From: Ranitomeya variabilis
Lineage: Eukaryota; Chordata; Amphibia; Anura; Dendrobatidae
Direction of reading: 5' to 3'
Assembly: GCF_051348905.1 (NCBI RefSeq)
Contig: NC_135232.1
Span: forward strand, 845,718,514-845,782,513
DNA length: 64,000 bases
Part shown: piece by piece, positions 59,400-64,000 of the stretch
Layout of the letters: the number at the start of each line of letters is the position of its first letter
How positions within the stretch are numbered: the stretch's first letter is position 1
Notes under the pieces: model-generated
The model's database searches: none
What the model was told of the DNA's origin: nothing
Seen by the model: only the letters and a program-made list of their open reading frames with translations
Program-made: the position numbers and the translations under genes

Positions 59400-59472
59400 G
59401 CCTGGGTAGCTCAGTCGGTAGAGCATCAGACTTTTAATCTGAGGGTCCAGGGTTCAAGTCCCTGTTCAGGCG
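59400..59472 (+). tRNA. tRNA-Lys (TTT), copy 53, consensus form
   Basis: Identical to consensus. Its leader has TATAGATCG instead of TACAGATCG. Confidence 0.95.
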
Positions 59473-60081
59473 TCTTTTAAATTTCATCCTATCACTTTGT
59501 TTAAATTTCAGCTTGTGCTTTAAGTTAAGTTACATGCTTAGTTCACTCATTTGTTATTAAAAAATAAAAATGTTGCTTTTCTTCTAGATAGGAAAAGATA
59601 CATTTGAATATGTCCAAACTGAATGCACGATGCTTTGCTTGATTTTGGCATTGTACAGTGATATTAAGCAGGAACATATGTTTCCCATAAAAAGCAAGCA
59701 GAACCAAAGTGAGTTCTACTTTTCTCTGTAGCACATGTGGCATCAACATTATGAAAGACAATAAACATCAGTACTGAGCTGTACGTATGTGAATTCAGCT
59801 TTGGAGAAAGCTAAATCAATTGCTTGATGTTGCAGCTCCACCTGCTTGTAACTGCACAAGTCTGATAGCTTTTCACTGGGCTGAGTGCTCAACACTGCTC
59901 TTTCCCATTTTCCTATGCATAGAGTTAAAAAAGAGATGTAACCTGACACCTCATTGTGCTGGCAGTGTTGACTTTGATTTTGAGTTTCCACAGTGACATA
60001 AAGAAAGCAGCATATCTTAGGGTACAGATCGATGAATAGGAAGAGAATCTTAAAAAATGTACAAACTTTTTTCTGGAGAGG

Positions 60082-60152
60082 GCCTGGGTAGCTCAGTCGG
60101 TAGCATCAGACTTTTAATCTGAGGGTCCAGGGTTCAAGTCCCTGTTCAGGCG
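60082..60152 (+). tRNA. tRNA-Lys (TTT)-like copy 54, 71 nt, short D-arm
   Basis: D-arm loss with linked spacer deletion. Last tRNA before the second Tc1/mariner insertion. Confidence 0.65.
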
Positions 60153-60358
60153 TCTTTTAAATTTCATCCTATCACTTTGTTTAAATTTCAGCTTGTGCTT
60201 TAAGTTAAGTTACATGCTTAGTTCACTCATTTGTTATTAAAAAATAAAAATGTTGCTTTTCTTCTAGATAGGAAAAGATACATTTGAATATGTCCAAACT
60301 GAATGCACGATGCTTTGCTTGATTTTGGCATTGTACAGTGATATTAAGCAGGAACATA

Positions 60359-61257
60359 TACTCACCGGCCACTTTATTAGGTACACCTGTCCAACTTCTT
60401 GTTAACACTTAATTTCTAATCAGCCAATCACATGGCGGCAACTCAGTGCATTTAGGCATGTAGACATGGTCAAGACAATCTCCTGCAGTTCAAACCGAGC
60501 ATCAGTATGGGGAAGAAAGGTGATTTGAGTGCCTTTGAACGTGGCATGGTTGTTGGTGCCAGAAGGGCTGGTCTGAGTATTTCAGAAACTGCTGATCTAC
60601 TGGGATTTTCACGCACAACCATCTCTAGGGTTTACAGAGAATGGTCCGAAAAAGAAAAAAAATCCAGTGAGCGGCAGTTCTGTGGGCGGAAATGCCTTGT
60701 TGATGCCAGAGGTCAGAGGAGAATGGGCAGACTGGTTCGAGCTGATAGAAAGGCAACAGTGACTCAAATCGCCACCCGTTACAACCAAGGTAGGCCTAAG
60801 AGCATCTCTGAACGCACAGTGCGTCGAACTTTGAGGCAGATGGGCTACAGCAGCAGAAGACCACACCGGGTACCACTCCTTTCAGCTAAGAACAGGAAAC
60901 TGAGGCTACAATTTGTACAAGCTCATCGAAATTGGACAGCAGAAGATTGGAAAAACGTTGCTTGGTCTGATGAGTCTCGATTTCTGCTGCGACATTCGGA
61001 TGGTAGGGTCAGAATTTGGCGTAAACAACATGAAAGCATGGATCCATCCTGCCTTGTATGGAGCATCTTTGGGATGTGCAGCCGACAAATCTGCGGCAAC
61101 TGTGTGATGCCATCATGTCAATATGGACCAAAATCTCTGAGGAATGCTTCCAGCACCTTGTTGAATCTATGCCACGAAGAATTGAGGCAGTTCTGAAGGC
61201 AAAAGGGGGTCCAACCCGTTACTAGCATGGTGTACCTAATAAAGTGGCCGGTGAGTG
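60359..61257 (+). mobile_element. Tc1/mariner-like element, internally deleted, copy 2
   Basis: 899 bp, flanked by TA (60357-60358 and 61258-61259), with the same inverted ends as the first copy; the first base of its left end is T instead of C. The transposase is on the plus strand, so it lies in the opposite orientation to the copy at 23006-23903, yet both split the same AACATATGTT site of the monomer. Internal deletion is identical, so both come from one deleted source element. Confidence 0.93.
60507..61225 (+). pseudogene. Tc1-like transposase, core deleted
   Basis: MGKKGDLSAFERGMVVGARR start at 60507; helix-turn-helix domains and first catalytic Asp (AWSDES) retained. The deletion junction near 61057 joins DPSCLV to the segment starting with Glu of EHLWDVQPTN in another frame. 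That second segment stays open to a normal-looking KGGPTRY end with TAG at 61223-61225, which the first copy lacks because of one missing G. Second catalytic Asp absent: inactive. Confidence 0.88.
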
Positions 61258-61666
61258 TATGTTTCCCATAAAAAGCAAGCAGAACCAAAGTGAGTTCTAC
61301 TTTTCTCTGTAGCACATGTGGCATCAACATTATGAAAGACAATAAACATCAGTACTGAGCTGTACGTATGTGAATTCAGCTTTGGAGAAAGCTAAATCAA
61401 TTGCTTGATGTTGCAGCTCCACCTGCTTGTAACTGCACAAGTCTGATAGCTTTTCACTGGGCTGAGTGCTCAACACTGCTCTTTCCCATTTTCCTATGCA
61501 TAGAGTTAAAAAAGAGATGTAACCTGACACCTCATTGTGCTGGCAGACAGTGTTGACTTTGATTTTGAGTTTGCACAGTGACATAAAGAAAGCAGCATAT
61601 CTTAGGGTACAGATCGATGAATAGGAAGAGAATCTTAAAAAATGTACAAACTTTTTTCTGGAGAGG

Positions 61667-61739
61667 GCCTGGGTAGCTCAGTCGGTAGAGCATCAGACTT
61701 TTAATCTGAGGGTCCAGGGTTCAAGTCCCTGTTCAGGCG
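61667..61739 (+). tRNA. tRNA-Lys (TTT), copy 55, consensus form
   Basis: Identical to consensus; first tRNA after the second Tc1/mariner element. Confidence 0.95.
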
Positions 61740-62352
61740 TCTTTTAAATTTCATCCTATCACTTTGTTTAAATTTCAGCTTGTGCTTTAAGTTAAGTTAC
61801 ATGCTTAGTTCACTCATTTGTTATTAAAAAATAAAAATGTTGCTTTTCTTCTAGATAGGAAAAGATACATTTGAATATGTCCAAACTGAATGCACGATGC
61901 TTTGCTTGATTTTGGCATTGTACAGTGATATTAAGCAGGAACATATGTTTCCCATAAAAAGCAAGCAGAACCAAAGTGAGTTCTACTTTTCTCTGTAGCA
62001 CATGTGGCATCAACATTATGAAAGACAATAAACATCAGTACTGAGCTGTACGTATGTGAATTCAGCTTTGGAGAAAGCTAAATCAATTGCTTGATGTTGC
62101 AGCTCCACCTGCTTGTAACTGCACAAGTCTGATAGCTTTTCACTGGGCTGAGTGCTCAACACTGCTCTTTCCCATTTTCCTATGCATAGAGTTAAAAAAG
62201 AGATGTAACCTGACACCTCATTGTGCTGGCAGACAGTGTTGACTTTGATTTTGAGTTTGCACAGTGACATAAAGAAAGCAGCATATCTTAGGGTACAGAT
62301 CGATGAATAGGAAGAGAATCTTAAAAAATGTACAAACTTTTTTCTGGAGAGG

Positions 62353-62423
62353 GCCTGGGTAGCTCAGTCGGTAGCATCAGACTTTTAATCTGAGGGTCCA
62401 GGGTTCAAGTCCCTGTTCAGGCG
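62353..62423 (+). tRNA. tRNA-Lys (TTT)-like copy 56, 71 nt, recombinant
   Basis: D-arm loss without the 4-bp spacer deletion, as copy 49, from which it lies 5689 bases. Confidence 0.65.
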
Positions 62424-63032
62424 TCTTTTAAATTTCATCCTATCACTTTGTTTAAATTTCAGCTTGTGCTTTAAGTTAAGTTACATGCTTAGTTCACTCA
62501 TTTGTTATTAAAAAATAAAAATGTTGCTTTTCTTCTAGATAGGAAAAGATACATTTGAATATGTCCAAACTGAATGCACGATGCTTTGCTTGATTTTGGC
62601 ATTGTACAGTGATATTAAGCAGGAACATATGTTTCCCATAAAAAGCAAGCAGAACCAAAGTGAGTTCTACTTTTCTCTGTAGCACATGTGGCATCAACAT
62701 TATGAAAGACAATAAACATCAGTACTGAGCTGTACGTATGTGAATTCAGCTTTGGAGAAAGCTAAATCAATTGCTTGATGTTGCAGCTCCACCTGCTTGT
62801 AACTGCACAAGTCTGATAGCTTTTCACTGGGCTGAGTGCTCAACACTGCTCTTTCCCATTTTCCTATGCATAGAGTTAAAAAAGAGATGTAACCTGACAC
62901 CTCATTGTGCTGGCAGTGTTGACTTTGATTTTGAGTTTGCACAGTGACATAAAGAAAGCAGCATATCTTAGGGTACAGATCGATGAATAGGAAGAGAATC
63001 TTAAAAAATGTACAAACTTTTTTCTGGAGAGG

Positions 63033-63103
63033 GCCTGGGTAGCTCAGTCGGTAACATCAGACTTTTAATCTGAGGGTCCAGGGTTCAAGTCCCTGTTCAG
63101 GCG
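63033..63103 (+). pseudogene. tRNA-Lys (TTT)-like copy 57, D-arm destroyed
   Basis: Same CGGTAACATC form as copy 50, 5689 bases downstream. Confidence 0.65.
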
Positions 63104-63716
63104 TCTTTTAAATTTCATCCTATCACTTTGTTTAAATTTCAGCTTGTGCTTTAAGTTAAGTTACATGCTTAGTTCACTCATTTGTTATTAAAAAATAAAA
63201 ATGTTGCTTTTCTTCTAGATAGGAAAAGATACATTTGAATATGTCCAAACTGAATGCACGATGCTTTGCTTGATTTTGGCATTGTACAGTGATATTAAGC
63301 AGGAACATATGTTTCCCATAAAAAGCAAGCAGAACCAAAGTGAGTTCTACTTTTCTCTGTAGCACATGTGGCATCAACATTATGAAAGACAATAAACATC
63401 AGTACTGAGCTGTACGTATGTGAATTCAGCTTTGGAGAAAGCTAAATCAATTGCTTGATGTTGCAGCTCCACCTGCTTGTAACTGCACAAGTCTGATAGC
63501 TTTTCACTGGGCTGAGTGCTCAACACTGCTCTTTCCCATTTTCCTATGCATAGAGTTAAAAAAGAGATGTAACCTGACACCTCATTGTGCTGGCAGACAG
63601 TGTTGACTTTGATTTTGAGTTTGCACAGTGACATAAAGAAAGCAGCATATCTTAGGGTACAGATCGATGAATAGGAAGAGAATCTTAAAAAATGTACAAA
63701 CTTTTTTCTGGAGAGG

Positions 63717-63789
63717 GCCTGGGTAGCTCAGTCGGTAGAGCATCAGACTTTTAATCTGAGGGTCCAGGGTTCAAGTCCCTGTTCAGGTG
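63717..63789 (+). tRNA. tRNA-Lys (TTT), copy 58, T72 form
   Basis: Full cloverleaf with G1:U72; partner of copy 51 at 5689 bases. The array goes on past the window end. Confidence 0.9.
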
Positions 63790-64000
63790 TCTTTTAAATT
63801 TCATCCTATCACTTTGTTTAAATTTCAGCTTGTGCTTTAAGTTAAGTTACATGCTTAGTTCACTCATTTGTTATTAAAAAATAAAAATGTTGCTTTTCTT
63901 CTAGATAGGAAAAGATACATTTGAATATGTCCAAACTGAATGCACGATGCTTTGCTTGATTTTGGCATTGTACAGTGATATTAAGCAGGAACATATGTTT

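Larger units (their letters stand above)
22554..64000 (+). repeat. Tandem array of ~690-bp monomers, each with one tRNA-Lys(TTT) gene
   Basis: Head-to-tail monomers fill the rest of the window; 58 tRNA copies, all on the plus strand, and the array runs off the right edge. tRNA-to-tRNA spacing is 691 or 686 bp over most of the array, and 680-686 bp right of 52.5 kb. The 5-bp step comes from presence or absence of GCTTT in a CTTTGCTTTGTTT segment after the tRNA; a 4-bp loss (GGCAGACAGTG to GGCAGTG) and a 2-nt loss inside the tRNA explain 684, 682 and 680. Each monomer is: tRNA, TTTT terminator, spacer with AT-rich ATTAAAAAATAAAAATG, CAACACTGCTCTTTCC region, leader, next tRNA. Short minus-strand frames of 72 and 84 residues recur in the spacer only because the spacer repeats. 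Two Tc1/mariner elements interrupt the array. Confidence 0.97.

Noticed and set aside
53255-63103. Reading the 71-nt tRNA copies as a different tRNA isotype
   Set aside because: The anticodon loop and all other arms are unchanged; only the D-arm is shorter.
24461-63634. Dozens of 72- and 84-residue minus-strand open frames repeated every ~690 bp (for example 25839-26045 and 25359-25613)
   Set aside because: They lie in the tRNA-array spacer and recur because the spacer recurs. They carry no known domain, and frame length changes with single-base variants among monomers.
22751-63789. tRNA-derived SINE family
   Set aside because: Copies are head-to-tail in a fixed monomer, all in one orientation, with intact cloverleafs and terminators, and no A-rich tail or target duplications.

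Overview
The window looks like repeat-rich vertebrate DNA, most likely from a frog. That is an inference from element types I recognise as common in anuran genomes (BED-finger hAT transposon, Ngaro retrotransposon, TTAA-flanked hairpin-rich element) together with a large tandem tRNA gene array. No ordinary single-copy host protein gene is visible.

Layout. 1-560: fossil Ty3/Gypsy-like pol fragment, minus strand. 560-1440: nothing recognised. 1450-2205: end of a DNA transposon (hAT-like) joined to a truncated transposase. 2212-22553: the remains of a second hAT-type transposon on the minus strand, swollen by internal growth and nested insertions. From its C-terminal to its 5' side it holds a broken BED-finger transposase (2212-3667), a 141-bp minisatellite (3760-16712), an older related 143-bp minisatellite (16713-17390), the single-copy ancestor-like unit (17391-17480), unique leader and the element's right end at 22553. 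Two other elements sit inside it: a nearly complete Ngaro tyrosine-recombinase retrotransposon (4033-10336), inserted precisely in the 141-bp satellite, and a 4.35-kb TTAA-flanked element (17649-22001) carrying a train of hairpins, a telomere-like TTAGGG/CTAGGG tract and five ~390-bp tandem units.

22554-64000 (and beyond): a head-to-tail array of ~680-691-bp monomers, each with one plus-strand tRNA-Lys gene with anticodon TTT. I count 58 copies. Twelve match the array consensus fully; others carry recurring variants, including nine copies with a 2-nt loss in the D-arm and five with several broken stem pairs. Two ~0.9-kb internally deleted Tc1/mariner elements interrupt the array (23006-23903 and 60359-61257), at the same TA of the monomer but in opposite orientation.

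The history can be partly ordered: the hAT end lies directly against tRNA-array sequence, so the hAT element landed in (or was joined to) the array; its inner repeat then expanded; Ngaro landed in the expanded repeat; the TTAA element landed in the hAT leader. The tRNA array shows nested higher-order duplications, which points to continuing unequal exchange. I found no convincing new cellular defence or regulatory system. The most interesting signals are the tRNA-Lys array, its variant structure, and the twin transposon insertions.
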